NCBI GenBank assembly: GCA_022711665.1 | Contig: JAKLEN010000003.1 | Location: 248,001 to 312,000 of the forward strand | Reading direction: 5' to 3' | Origin: Acidobacteriota bacterium | GTDB taxonomy: Bacteria; Acidobacteriota; Aminicenantia; Aminicenantales; Saccharicenantaceae | DNA: 64,000 nt | Shown here: piece by piece, positions 24,368 through 32,744 of the stretch | Numbering within the stretch: the first letter of the stretch is position 1 | Layout: each line of letters begins with the position of its first letter | Program-made: the position numbers and the translations under genes | Notes under the pieces: model-generated | Seen by the model: only the letters and a program-made list of their open reading frames with translations | What the model was told of the DNA's origin: nothing | The model's database searches: none

Positions 24368-25281
24368 GGGGCCTCCCCGATGACGATGCCGGACTTCTTG
24401 CCCTTGCGCTGGAGCGCCAGGATGGCCGCCAGCGGGGCCAGCACGGCCAGGACGAGGACGGCCGAGAGGGCGCTGGCCAGGGGCAGGTTGCGGTCGGTGA
24501 AGACCCGCTGGGCGATCTTGTTGCCGATCATCTCGCCGGACGGGCCGCCGACGAGGTCGGGGATGATGTAGGAGCCCAGGGACGGGACGAAGACGACCAG
24601 CACGGCGGTCACCACGCCGGCGCGGATGCCGGGCAGGAAGACCTTGCGGAAGGCCCGGAAGGGGCTGGCCCCGAGGTCGCGGGCCGCCTCGATCAGCCGG
24701 AAATCGAACTTCTCGGCCGCCGCGTAGATCGGCAGGATGGTGAACGGCAGGAAGGTATAGACCATGACCAGGACGACGGCCGCCGGATGGTAGAGCAGGG
24801 TCGCCTGCGGCCCGACCAAGCCCAGGGCGGCCAGGGCGCGCTTGACCGGCCCCTCCGGATGGAGGAGCGCCTTCCAGGCGAAAACGCGGACCAGGAAGCT
24901 CGTCCAAAAGGGGATGATGACCAGAAGCAGGAGGCGGTTGCGCCAGCGGGCCGGAGCCCGGGCGATGGTGTAGCCGGCCGGCAGGGCCAGGAGAAGCGAG
25001 ATAACGGTCGTCAGCAGGCTCATCCACAGCGTCCGCCAGGCGATCGTCAGCAGGCCCGGCGCCGCCAAGCCCCGCAGCGTCTCCAGGGTCCAGCCTCGGC
25101 CGATGCCGCCGTAGGGATTGGCCGGCCGGAAGGCGACGACGAACACGAGCAGCGTGGGCACGACGACGAACAGGCTCAGCCAGACGACCGTCGGCAGGCT
25201 GACCAGCCATTCGGTTCGGCGCCTCGAGACAGGGCCAAACCCGAACCTTTTAAGCTTTTCCCGGATCGGTCGCGTCGTCAT
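24364..25281 (-). CDS. potB: Spermidine/putrescine-type ABC transporter permease, PotB-like
   Basis: This 305-residue permease has six helices and the EAA-loop motif LIEAARDLGASPFRAFRKVF. The body is typical, starting LVSLPTVVWLSLFVVVPTLL. The N-terminal 20 or so residues (MTTRPIREKLKRFGFGPVSR) are encoded inside a long family B repeat, so the native start may have been replaced. No good ribosome binding site precedes the ATG at 25281, and the frame is open further upstream. It pairs with PotC to form the membrane channel. Confidence 0.86.
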   Translation of the reverse strand: MTTRPIREKLKRFGFGPVSRRRTEWLVSLPTVVWLSLFVVVPTLLVFVVAFRPANPYGGIGRGWTLETLRGLAAPGLLTIAWRTLWMSLLTTVISLLLALPAGYTIARAPARWRNRLLLLVIIPFWTSFLVRVFAWKALLHPEGPVKRALAALGLVGPQATLLYHPAAVVLVMVYTFLPFTILPIYAAAEKFDFRLIEAARDLGASPFRAFRKVFLPGIRAGVVTAVLVVFVPSLGSYIIPDLVGGPSGEMIGNKIAQRVFTDRNLPLASALSAVLVLAVLAPLAAILALQRKGKKSGIVIGEAP

Positions 25282-25324
25282 GTGCCATGCCCGAAAAGTT
25301 GAAAGGTTTAGGTTTGACCCCTTC
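25232..25324. repeat. Family B repeat, long form, overlapping the potB start
   Basis: Degenerate arms GGGCCAAACCCGAACCTTTT (left) and AGGTTTAGGTTTGACCCCTT (right) flank about 50 bases. On the minus strand the element begins GAAGGGGTCAAACC directly after the TGA stop of potA (25325-25327) and runs into the potB coding sequence. Confidence 0.65.
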
Positions 25325-26473
25325 TCAATCGCCGACGCGCTGCGGCGGCGCGGCCAGCAGGGCCTCGTCGTCCCTGCGGAAGTGGTCGAGCATGAAGCCG
25401 TCGTCGGCGTGCCACCAGATCCAGCATTCGTCCTGCCAGCGGATGGGCTTCTCGTCGAGGAAGTAGCGGTCATGCTGGCGCAGGGCCTGGATGCGCCGGC
25501 CGCCGGCCCGGACCCAGTACTTGGTGTTCGAGCCGAGGTAGATGACGTCCTCGACCACGCCGGGGACGAAGTTCCGCTTCGGCTTGTCCTCGGGCCGGTC
25601 GTGCGAGATGTGGATCTTTTCCGGCCGGACGCTGAGATAGATGGGCTGGTCCGGCCGCAACCCCTTGTCGTTGAACGACACGACCTCCGGCAGGCCGTCG
25701 ATGGCCAGCCGGCAGTAGTCGGCCTCGAGGCAGGAGCGGACCCGGCCCTCGAGGAAGTTGGTGTCGCCGATGAAGGCCGCCACGAAGCTCGTCCGCGGCG
25801 ATTCGTAGATCTCGGCCGGCGCGCCGACCTGCTCGATGCGGCCGCCGTTCATGACCGCGATCCGGTCGCTCAGGCTCATGGCCTCGGCCTGGTCGTGGGT
25901 GACGTACAGGAAGGTGATGCCGACCTGGTCGTGGATGAGGTCGAGCTCGATGAGCATCTTCTGCCGGAGCTTGAGGTCCAGGGCGGCCAGCGGCTCGTCG
26001 AGGAGCAGGACGTCGGGCTTGTTGACCAGGGCCCGGGCCACGGCCACGCGCTGCTTCTGGCCGCCGGACAGCTGGCCGGGCTTCTTGTCGGCCTGGTCGG
26101 CCATGCGGATGAGCTCGAGCATCCGGTCGACCTCGGTCCGGATCTCCGCTTTCGGCCGCCGGGCGATGGCCGGGCCGAAGCCGATGTTGTCGCGCACGGT
26201 CATGTGGGGGAAGAGGGCGTAGCTCTGGAAGATGGTGTTGACCTTGCGCTTGTCCGGCGGCAGGCCGGTGATGTCGCGGCCGTCGAGGAAGACGCGTCCG
26301 GCGTCCGGCTGCTCGAAGCCGGCGGCCAGGCGCAGCATGGTCGTCTTGCCGCAGCCGCTCGGTCCGAGGAGCGAGAAGAACTCGCCCTTCCGGATCTCGA
26401 GGGAGACGTCGTCGACGGCCTGGATGGCCCCGAAGCGCTTGGCCACCCCGCGGAACTCGAGGAACTCAGGCAA
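25325..26473 (-). CDS. potA: Spermidine/putrescine-type ABC transporter ATP-binding protein, PotA-like
   Basis: This 382-residue ATPase powers the transporter. The nucleotide-binding domain has Walker A GPSGCGKTT, signature LSGGQKQRVAVARAL and Walker B LLLDEPLAALD, followed by the H-loop VTHDQAEAMSLSD. The C-terminal 140 residues are a TOBE-type regulatory domain (LSVRPEKIHISHD). The start appears to be a TTG at 26473 with GAGGAG about 10 bases upstream; no ATG is available. It heads the potABC run. Confidence 0.92.
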   Translation of the reverse strand: MPEFLEFRGVAKRFGAIQAVDDVSLEIRKGEFFSLLGPSGCGKTTMLRLAAGFEQPDAGRVFLDGRDITGLPPDKRKVNTIFQSYALFPHMTVRDNIGFGPAIARRPKAEIRTEVDRMLELIRMADQADKKPGQLSGGQKQRVAVARALVNKPDVLLLDEPLAALDLKLRQKMLIELDLIHDQVGITFLYVTHDQAEAMSLSDRIAVMNGGRIEQVGAPAEIYESPRTSFVAAFIGDTNFLEGRVRSCLEADYCRLAIDGLPEVVSFNDKGLRPDQPIYLSVRPEKIHISHDRPEDKPKRNFVPGVVEDVIYLGSNTKYWVRAGGRRIQALRQHDRYFLDEKPIRWQDECWIWWHADDGFMLDHFRRDDEALLAAPPQRVGD

Positions 26474-26594
26474 CGGCGGAGCGCTCCTCGGCCGGCGCGG
26501 CGGTCACGAAAGGACGGGGCAATGTTTTCAAGGCCGTTACATTATGGGAAAAACCGGAAGAGATTTCAATCGAAAGAAACGCCCTCCTTCTGGA

Positions 26595-26641
26595 GGTTCT
26601 TTTCCCGGTTCCGGGGAGTCCCTCTCTTCGGCTTTGCTCAG
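26595..26641. repeat. Dispersed non-coding repeat, family C, copy 2
   Basis: This is a 47-base relative of 4962-5009, starting GGTTCTTTTCCCGGTTCC and ending CTTTGCTCAG. It is followed by a 9-bp hairpin, GCGGAGCGG (26649-26657) with CCGCTCCGC (26669-26677). It lies in the 360-base gap between potA and the VWFA gene; apart from this and the family B palindrome, that gap shows no credible gene. Confidence 0.5.
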
Positions 26642-26762
26642 GGCCGGCGCGGAGCGGACTCTGGGGAGCCGCTCCGCCATGCTTCTGATGGGCGCTTCGA
26701 TGACTCCGCTCCCTGCCGGCCCGTTGCCGCCGCGATAGGGCTGTCCGGATCGGGAGAACGAT

Positions 26763-26814
26763 GGGGTCAAACCTACCTTTTGCCCGAAAATGGGTAAAAG
26801 GTAGGTTTGACCCT
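26763..26814. repeat. Family B palindrome, short form
   Basis: GGGTCAAACCTACCTTTTGC (from 26764) pairs with GGTAAAAGGTAGGTTTGACC (26793-26812) with one mismatch and a six-base loop. It lies 19 bases beyond the stop of the VWFA-domain gene. Confidence 0.75.
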
Positions 26815-26833
26815 CTCCAAATCTCTTTTTAAG

Positions 26834-29011
26834 CTAGCGGAGGGAGAGCGCCGTCGTGGCATGGCCCAGCGCGCCCGAGGCCCGGTCACCGGCGTAGAGG
26901 TGAAGATAGTAGGCGCCGGGCGGGACGGCGCCGGCCGCCGCCAGGTCCAGGGTCAGGACCTCGGCCGGCCCCCGGGCGACCCGCCCGGCGATGGCCACGG
27001 TCACGGGGATACGGCGTCCGGTCGCCGCGTCGACGAGGGAGGCCGTCAGGCCCAGGTCGGCCGCCGGCCCGCCGCCAGGCGCGGCGCAGGGGACGACAAC
27101 CTTCAGGCCGGCCGCGGCGGCCGCCGTACCGTTCGGCGGGACGGGCGCGTAGATCGAGCTGTCGTAGCCGTAGAGGTCGGCCCAGGCGAACGCCTTACCG
27201 CCCTTCCGGTCGGCGGCGCACACGAACAGGCAGCCGGATCGGGGCTCGAGGACGAGCGGCGTCCCCAGGCTCAGGCCGGCCGGCTGCGGCCGGCCCGCCG
27301 TGGCCCTGGCCGAGGCCACTGCGCTGAGGCCCGATTCCAGGTCCCGGATGACCAGCCGGCAGCCGTAGTCGCCGGGCGCCAGGGCCGTCCCGGCGGCGAA
27401 GGCCATGTCGCGCCCCCGCTGCGGCGCGATGTCGCGCTCCTCGCGGACGATCGCCGCGACGTCGCCGGCGGCGTCGAAGAACAGGGCCACGAACTCGACC
27501 CGCCGGCCGGCGAACCGTGTCGTCACCTCGCCGGGCACCAGGGCCACTAGGGCCAGGCGCGAGGCGCCCGCCGCGGACGCGGCCAGCATCCCCATCGGCA
27601 TTTTGATCGGCAGGCGCGAGACGGCCCGCTCGTTGAGGGCCAGGTCGAAGAGATGGATCTGCTTCTCGACGTCGGAGTATTCGGCGAAGGGCTTGGGATT
27701 GAAATAGCCCGTCAGGGCCCGGACCGTGCAGTCCCGGCGCCCGACCTCGACCTTGACCTCGTGGAACTGGCCGTCCCAGCGCTCATTGACGGAGTAGCCG
27801 AGGACGTAATAGGTCCCGGTCAGGGCGCCGAGCTGGCCGACGTTCTTCTGGTACATATTGATGTTCGAGTAGTACTTCCCGCCGGTCAGGTCGGTGAAGC
27901 GCTTGAGCGAGTTGAGGCCGGTCGATTTGCCGTCCTGGAAGACGCTGGTCGGCTCGATGGCCGTGGACATGGCCCGGCTGCCCATGGCCATTGTCTGCTC
28001 GTCGTACGCGAACAGGGACGTGGCGATGGCCGATTCCCGCGTGTCGAAGGCGTAGAAGGAGCAGTTGGCGGCGCCGAACTCCTTGTACATGGCTTCGTTC
28101 CGCCGCCGCAGGACGTCGTCCCCGGAGGCCCGGGCGACGTCGGCCCGGTTGGTGACATTCCCCGAGGCGTAGCCGTAGATCAGGGAGTTCGGGATGCCGG
28201 TCGAGAAGAGGACGAAGTTCTTCTCACCGTCGACCAGGCGCAGGGCCCGGGCCAGGGCGGTCATCTTGTCCATGTACTTCATGGCCATGCTTCGCGATTC
28301 CTGGCGGTTGCCCTCGGCCTCGGCCCGGAAGCTCAGCCCGATGGCGGCCCCGGCCCCGCCGCCGGGCGATTCCTGGACCAGGCGCCAATACTGGTCCTCG
28401 ATCTCTGTCGCCCGGCCCTTGACGTCGGAATGGCCGATCTTCTCCACGACCCGGCGAACCTTGGCGTGGTCCGCGGTCAGGTACTCATGGAAGGCCAGGC
28501 CGCCCACGGCCGAGTAGGTAAGGACGGCCACTTCGTCCTCCGGGCCGAGGGCCGTGTCCAGGAAATGGAGGGCGGCGGTCCGGGACTTCAGGATGCCGCG
28601 GACGTTGTTGTAGGCGAAATCGAAGAAAAGGAAGAACTTGCGCGCGGCCGGGCGGATGGCCTGGGTGGCGGCGGCCGGCTCGGCCGCGGCCCCGGCGCGG
28701 TCGGCCGGGGCGACGGCGGCGCCGGAGACGGCGTGACGCTCGAAATCCGTGATCGTCACCGGCCGGCCGTTGTCGGTCACCGAGAAGTCGTCGCGCGTCA
28801 GGTCGAGGACGGGATTCCCCTTCTTGTCCGCGACGTGGACGGGGATGAGCTTGAGCACGACGGCCAGCTCGTATTGAAGGGGCTTCGCCGGCGCCTGGCC
28901 GCGGGGCGACACGGGCACCGGGTCCTGCGGCGCGGGGAGCCCGGCGACGGCGAGGACCAGGACCAGGGCCGCGGCCCGAACGAACTTGCGGGACCGCTTG
29001 CTCCGTCTCAT
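26834..29011 (-). CDS. VWFA-related domain protein of the acidobacterial type
   Basis: This 725-residue exported protein has an N-terminal signal peptide (AAALVLVLAVAGLPAP). Residues about 48-100 (VVLKLIPVHVADKKGNPVLD then LTRDDFSVTDNGRPVTITDF) match the opening of the VWFA-related domain family common in Acidobacteria (TIGR03436). The von Willebrand A-like domain follows (KFFLFFDFAYNNVRGILKSR; the metal-site motif is degenerate). The C-terminal 300 residues are beta-rich and unassigned. A perfect TTGACA at 29046-29041 with a weak -10 may be its promoter. The protein probably works outside the cell in adhesion or complex assembly. Confidence 0.85.
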   Translation of the reverse strand: MRRSKRSRKFVRAAALVLVLAVAGLPAPQDPVPVSPRGQAPAKPLQYELAVVLKLIPVHVADKKGNPVLDLTRDDFSVTDNGRPVTITDFERHAVSGAAVAPADRAGAAAEPAAATQAIRPAARKFFLFFDFAYNNVRGILKSRTAALHFLDTALGPEDEVAVLTYSAVGGLAFHEYLTADHAKVRRVVEKIGHSDVKGRATEIEDQYWRLVQESPGGGAGAAIGLSFRAEAEGNRQESRSMAMKYMDKMTALARALRLVDGEKNFVLFSTGIPNSLIYGYASGNVTNRADVARASGDDVLRRRNEAMYKEFGAANCSFYAFDTRESAIATSLFAYDEQTMAMGSRAMSTAIEPTSVFQDGKSTGLNSLKRFTDLTGGKYYSNINMYQKNVGQLGALTGTYYVLGYSVNERWDGQFHEVKVEVGRRDCTVRALTGYFNPKPFAEYSDVEKQIHLFDLALNERAVSRLPIKMPMGMLAASAAGASRLALVALVPGEVTTRFAGRRVEFVALFFDAAGDVAAIVREERDIAPQRGRDMAFAAGTALAPGDYGCRLVIRDLESGLSAVASARATAGRPQPAGLSLGTPLVLEPRSGCLFVCAADRKGGKAFAWADLYGYDSSIYAPVPPNGTAAAAAGLKVVVPCAAPGGGPAADLGLTASLVDAATGRRIPVTVAIAGRVARGPAEVLTLDLAAAGAVPPGAYYLHLYAGDRASGALGHATTALSLR

Positions 29012-29074
29012 CGCCCCAGCATGAGGTCGGGACCGCCGATTGTCAAGAGGGACGCGGGCGGACGCTGCTGAAAG

Positions 29075-29160
29075 AAGGGGTCAAACCTAAACGTTTCAAC
29101 TTTTTTCCCGCGAACCCCAGGTCAGCCGCCGAAAAAGTAAAAAGGTTCAGGTTTGACCCC
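29075..29160. repeat. Family B repeat, long form
   Basis: AGAAGGGGTCAAACCTAAAC on the left and AAAGGTTCAGGTTTGACCCC on the right form imperfect arms around about 40 bases. It lies between the divergent VWFA and permease genes, immediately upstream of the permease promoter. Confidence 0.7.
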
Positions 29161-29167
29161 ATTCTGT

Positions 29168-29196
29168 TTGACAGGGCGGACGGGCGCGGATAGAGT
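29168..29196 (+). promoter_or_regulatory. Sigma70-type promoter for the amino-acid permease
   Basis: A perfect TTGACA (29168-29173), a 17-base spacer and TAGAGT (29191-29196) precede the ATG at 29235 by 38 bases. The promoter begins 8 bases after a family B repeat, so the repeat could influence its upstream region. Confidence 0.55.
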
Positions 29197-29234
29197 AGAG
29201 CCTCGGCCTCGGCCCGAGGCCGGATGCCAAGACC

Positions 29235-30614
29235 ATGACCAACGAACCGACGTGCCCCCCGCCCGGCGCCAACGGCCTCGAACGCAAGCTCGGCCTCTTT
29301 TCGCTGACCAACATCGTCGTGGCCAACATGATCGGGGCCGGCATCTTCACGACCTCGGGCTTGCTCATGGGCGACCTCCACAACCCGCTGGTGATGCTGG
29401 CCCTGTGGCTCGTCGGCGGCCTGGTGGCCCTGTGCGGCGCCCTGAGCTACGGTGAGCTCGGCGCGGCCTTCCCCCACGCCGGCGGCGAGTACGCCTTCCT
29501 CTCGCGCCTCTATCACCCGCTCCTGGGCTTCCTGGCCGGCTGGGTTTCGTTCTTCGTCGGCTTCTCGGCCCCCATCGCCGCCTCGGCCATCGGCTTCTCC
29601 GAGTACCTGACCCGGGCCTTCCCGGCCCTGCTCGCCCCCGGCCTCTTTCCCGGCCCGGGGGAAGCGGCGGTCATGAAGAAGATCTACGCCATCCTGATCA
29701 TCGCCGTCTTCACCTTCATCCACACCCGCGGCCTCAAGGCCGGGGCGCGGGTCCAGAACGGCCTGACCGGGCTGAAGATCCTGCTCATCGTCGGCCTCGT
29801 CGGCGCCGGCTTCATCTTCGGGAAGGGGAGCCTGACCCATCTCACCGCCGCGGCGCCCTTCCGCTTCGATTTCGCCGGCATCAAGACGCTGGGCCTGTCC
29901 CTGATGTGGATCATGTTCGCCTACAGCGGCTGGAACGCCTCGGCCTATGTCGGCTCGGAGGTCCGCGACCCGTCCCGCAACCTGCCCCGCTCGCTGCTCC
30001 TGGGCACGGCGATCGTCATGCTCCTCTACGCCGCTCTCAACCTCTTCTACGTCTTCGCCGTGCCGCCGGCCCAGATGGAGGGCGTCATCTCGATCGCCGG
30101 CCTGGCCGCCGGCAACCTCTTCGGCCCGTCGGCCGGGACGGTCCTGTCGGCCCTGATCTCCTTCGCCCTGTTCTCGTCGCTCAGCGCCTATCTCATCCTG
30201 GGGCCGCGCGTCTATTACTCGATGGCCCGGGACGGCATCTTCTTCAAGTCCATCGCCTTCGTCGACCCCCGCTGCGGCGTCCCGACCCGGTCGATCCTCC
30301 TGCAGGGCGGCATCGCCGCCGTCATGGTCCTGTTCGGCACGTTCGAGCAGCTCCTGACCTACATGGGGTTCTCGCTGGGCCTCTTCCCGCTGCTGGCCGT
30401 TTTCGGCGTCTTCAAGCTCCGGCGCTCCGGCCGGAGCGTGGTGAAGCTGCCGGGTTATCCCGTGGCCCCGGCCGTCTATCTCGTCATCGGCGCGGCCATC
30501 CTCGTCCTGTCCTTCCTACGCCAGCCGGCCGAGTCCCTCGTGGCCATCGCCACGGCCCTGGCCGGCGTCCCCATCTACTTCCTATTCCGCCGGGCCTCGC
30601 GCCCGCGGGCCTGA
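29235..30614 (+). CDS. APC-superfamily amino acid permease
   Basis: This 459-residue transporter has about 12 transmembrane helices. The substrate-binding helix-1 motif NMIGAGIFTTSG is clear at about residues 32-43, followed by ALSYGELGAAFPHAGGEYAF, the conserved second motif. Helix 6-like sequence SLMWIMFAYSGWNASAYVGS also fits the family. It should move amino acids, either by proton symport or exchange; the substrate cannot be read. It is a single-gene unit with its own promoter. Confidence 0.9.
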   Translation: MTNEPTCPPPGANGLERKLGLFSLTNIVVANMIGAGIFTTSGLLMGDLHNPLVMLALWLVGGLVALCGALSYGELGAAFPHAGGEYAFLSRLYHPLLGFLAGWVSFFVGFSAPIAASAIGFSEYLTRAFPALLAPGLFPGPGEAAVMKKIYAILIIAVFTFIHTRGLKAGARVQNGLTGLKILLIVGLVGAGFIFGKGSLTHLTAAAPFRFDFAGIKTLGLSLMWIMFAYSGWNASAYVGSEVRDPSRNLPRSLLLGTAIVMLLYAALNLFYVFAVPPAQMEGVISIAGLAAGNLFGPSAGTVLSALISFALFSSLSAYLILGPRVYYSMARDGIFFKSIAFVDPRCGVPTRSILLQGGIAAVMVLFGTFEQLLTYMGFSLGLFPLLAVFGVFKLRRSGRSVVKLPGYPVAPAVYLVIGAAILVLSFLRQPAESLVAIATALAGVPIYFLFRRASRPRA

Positions 30615-30634
30615 GCCCGCCGCCCGGCCCCCAT

Positions 30635-30663
30635 TTGACTAAAAGCCGTCCTGGGTCTATTGT
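30635..30663 (+). promoter_or_regulatory. Sigma70-type promoter for the TRAP transporter operon
   Basis: TTGACT (30635-30640), a 17-base spacer and TATTGT (30658-30663) precede the first gene at 30718 by 54 bases. Confidence 0.45.
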
Positions 30664-30717
30664 TGTTTTGCTGGAAACGGGGTGGTTCATCAGGCGGAGC
30701 GGTTCGAGGTGCCGTGC

Positions 30718-31689
30718 ATGCGAACCGGCGGGCGGCGGGCTTCTGACGCGGGGCAGGCGGCGACCCCAGCGGCCGCGGCCTTCGCCCTGATCCTGGCCGT
30801 CGGCCTCGGCGCCTGCTCCATCGAGAAGCTGGCCCTGAAGAAGGTGGCCGGCATGCTCTCCAGCTCCTCCTCCTCCGACGTTTTCGCCTCGGACAACGAT
30901 CCCGACCTCGTCGGCCAGGCCCTGCCCTTCGCCATCAAGCTCTACGAATCGCTCCTGGCGTCGCTCCCGAACCACGCCGGGCTGCGGCTGCGCACCGGCA
31001 GCCTGTATATCATGTACGCCAACGCCTTCGTCGAGTCGCCGGCCGACATGACGCCGCGCAGCGACATCGAGACGAAGGAGTACCTCCTGGCCCGGGCCAA
31101 GAACCTCTACCTCCGCGGCCGGGACATCCTCTTCATCGACCTGGAAAAGAAGAATCCGGCCCTGCGGGCCCAGCTCAAGGAGCGGAAGTACAAGGAGGCC
31201 ATGGCCCCCTTCGGCCGCGGCGACGCGACGCTCCTCTACTGGACGGCGCTCGGCTGGCTGGCGGCCTTCGCCGTGGACCCCTTCGACATGACCCTGGGCC
31301 AGACCGTGCCCCAGACCCGGGCCATGATCGAGCGCGTCGCCGAGCTCGAGCCGGGCTACGGCGGCGGCTCCCTCGATTCCTTCTACATCACCTATTACGG
31401 CTCGCTGCCCGGCTACCTCGGCGGCGACTTGGCCAAGGCCCGCGAGCATTTTGCCCGAGCGCAAGCCCTGGCCGGCGGTAGCGACACCTCGTCCCTTCTG
31501 GCCCTGGCCACGACGGTCTGCGTCAAGGAGCAGAACGCGGCCGAATTCAAAGCCCTGGTCGGGCGGGTCCTGGCCTTCGACCCCGAGACCAGCCCGGCCA
31601 ACCGCCTGTCCAACACCCTCAACCGGCGCAAGGCCCGCTGGCTCCTGGCCCACATCGACGATTTCTTCATCGAGGTGGAACGGCCATGA
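30718..31689 (+). CDS. TRAP transporter TatT-component family lipoprotein
   Basis: This 323-residue protein has a lipobox-like LGAC, then SIEKLALKKVAGML and repeated helical hairpins (LVGQALPFAIKLYESLLASL, RLRTGSLYIMYANAFVE). This is the TatT family (TPR-like, T component) that associates with TRAP substrate-binding proteins in some bacteria, notably spirochaetes. It is thought to form a periplasmic trimer that binds the DctP-like protein. The ATG at 30718 is favoured over an upstream in-frame start. Its stop overlaps the dctP start (ATGA), which supports joint function. Confidence 0.85.
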   Translation: MRTGGRRASDAGQAATPAAAAFALILAVGLGACSIEKLALKKVAGMLSSSSSSDVFASDNDPDLVGQALPFAIKLYESLLASLPNHAGLRLRTGSLYIMYANAFVESPADMTPRSDIETKEYLLARAKNLYLRGRDILFIDLEKKNPALRAQLKERKYKEAMAPFGRGDATLLYWTALGWLAAFAVDPFDMTLGQTVPQTRAMIERVAELEPGYGGGSLDSFYITYYGSLPGYLGGDLAKAREHFARAQALAGGSDTSSLLALATTVCVKEQNAAEFKALVGRVLAFDPETSPANRLSNTLNRRKARWLLAHIDDFFIEVERP

Positions 31690-32744
31690 TCAAGCCCCTG
31701 TCCGCGGCCCTGGCTTTAGCCCTGGCCCTGGCTTTAGCCCTGGCCCTGGCGGTCCCGGCCCTGCCGGGGGCGGCCGCCGCGCCCTCCCGGCCCGCCGCGG
31801 CCGGCGCCCTGGTCCTCAAGATCGGCAGCGTCGCCCCCAGCCGCTCACCCTGGGACAAGGCCCTGCAGCAGGTGGCCAACGACTGGGAGCGGCTCTCCAA
31901 CGGAACCGTCCAGGTCAAGATCTACCCCGGCGGCATCGCCGGCAGCGAACAGGACATGATCCGCAAGATGCGCCTGGGCGTCCTCCAGGGCGGCGTCCTG
32001 TCCTCGATGGGGCTGGCCAAGATCGAGCACTCGGTCATGGTGCTCTGCCTCCCCTTCCTCTTCCATGCCCGGGAGGAGTTCAACGCCGTCTTCGACGACA
32101 TGAAGCCGTCGTTCGAGGCGTCCATCGAGCGGCAGGGCTTCAAGATGATGCTCTGGACCCTGGCCGGCTGGGTCAATTTCTTCTCCAAGACGCCGGTCCT
32201 CGAGCCCGACGACCTGAAGAAGCTCAAGATCAACGTGACGGCCGATTTCCCGGAGATCGAGCAGGTCTGGAAGAGGATGGGCTACGAAGCCGTGGCCGGC
32301 GAGAACAGCGACCTCATGATCGAGCTCCAGAGCGGCGCCGTGACGGCCCTCTATCTTCCCGCGCTTCTCGCCGGTTCGGGCCAGTACTTCGCCCTGGCCC
32401 CGCATATGCTCGCTCCCTCCCTGGCCCCGCTCGTCGGCGGCTTGGTCCTCAGCGACAAGGCCTGGGCCTCCGTCCCGGCCGAGCTGCGCCAGACCTTCGA
32501 GGATGCCGTCAGCCGGGCGGCGCGAGGCCTCTACGACGAGACCATGCGGCTCGAGGCCGACGCCCTGAAGATGATGCGCGACAACGGCCTGGTCGTGCAC
32601 GAACCCTCGGCCGAGGCCATGGCCAAGTGGCGGGAGGCCGCCGACCGGGCCATCCAGGGGCTCCTCGGCCCGGTCTTCTCCAAGGAGGTCTACGACCAGG
32701 TCGTCGGGCGCGTCCGGGACTACCGCAGGAGCCATGGCCAATAG
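31686..32744 (+). CDS. dctP: TRAP transporter substrate-binding protein DctP
   Basis: This 352-residue periplasmic binding protein has a signal peptide of unusually regular Ala-Leu repeats (LALALALALALA) encoded by an 18-bp tandem repeat. The mature domain begins VLKIGSVAPSRSPWDKAL and contains GWVNFFSKTPVLEPDDLKKL, a usual DctP landmark. The Arg normally contacting the ligand carboxylate lies in that family at a conserved site that I cannot confirm by eye. The ATGA overlap with TatT and an 11-base overlap with dctQM indicate a single operon for organic-acid import. Confidence 0.9.
   Translation: MIKPLSAALALALALALALALAVPALPGAAAAPSRPAAAGALVLKIGSVAPSRSPWDKALQQVANDWERLSNGTVQVKIYPGGIAGSEQDMIRKMRLGVLQGGVLSSMGLAKIEHSVMVLCLPFLFHAREEFNAVFDDMKPSFEASIERQGFKMMLWTLAGWVNFFSKTPVLEPDDLKKLKINVTADFPEIEQVWKRMGYEAVAGENSDLMIELQSGAVTALYLPALLAGSGQYFALAPHMLAPSLAPLVGGLVLSDKAWASVPAELRQTFEDAVSRAARGLYDETMRLEADALKMMRDNGLVVHEPSAEAMAKWREAADRAIQGLLGPVFSKEVYDQVVGRVRDYRRSHGQ
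31709..31750 (+). repeat. 18-bp tandem repeat in the dctP signal peptide
   Basis: CCTGGCTTTAGCCCTGGC occurs twice in tandem (31709-31726 and 31727-31744), followed by a third partial unit CCTGGC. Each unit adds six residues (alternating Ala and Leu) in frame, so gain or loss of a unit changes only the length of the hydrophobic core. Confidence 0.9.

Noticed and set aside
26537..26770. 77-codon frame in the potA-VWFA gap
   Set aside because: The encoded sequence comes from the dispersed repeat and hairpins; there is no ribosome binding site and no conserved pattern.
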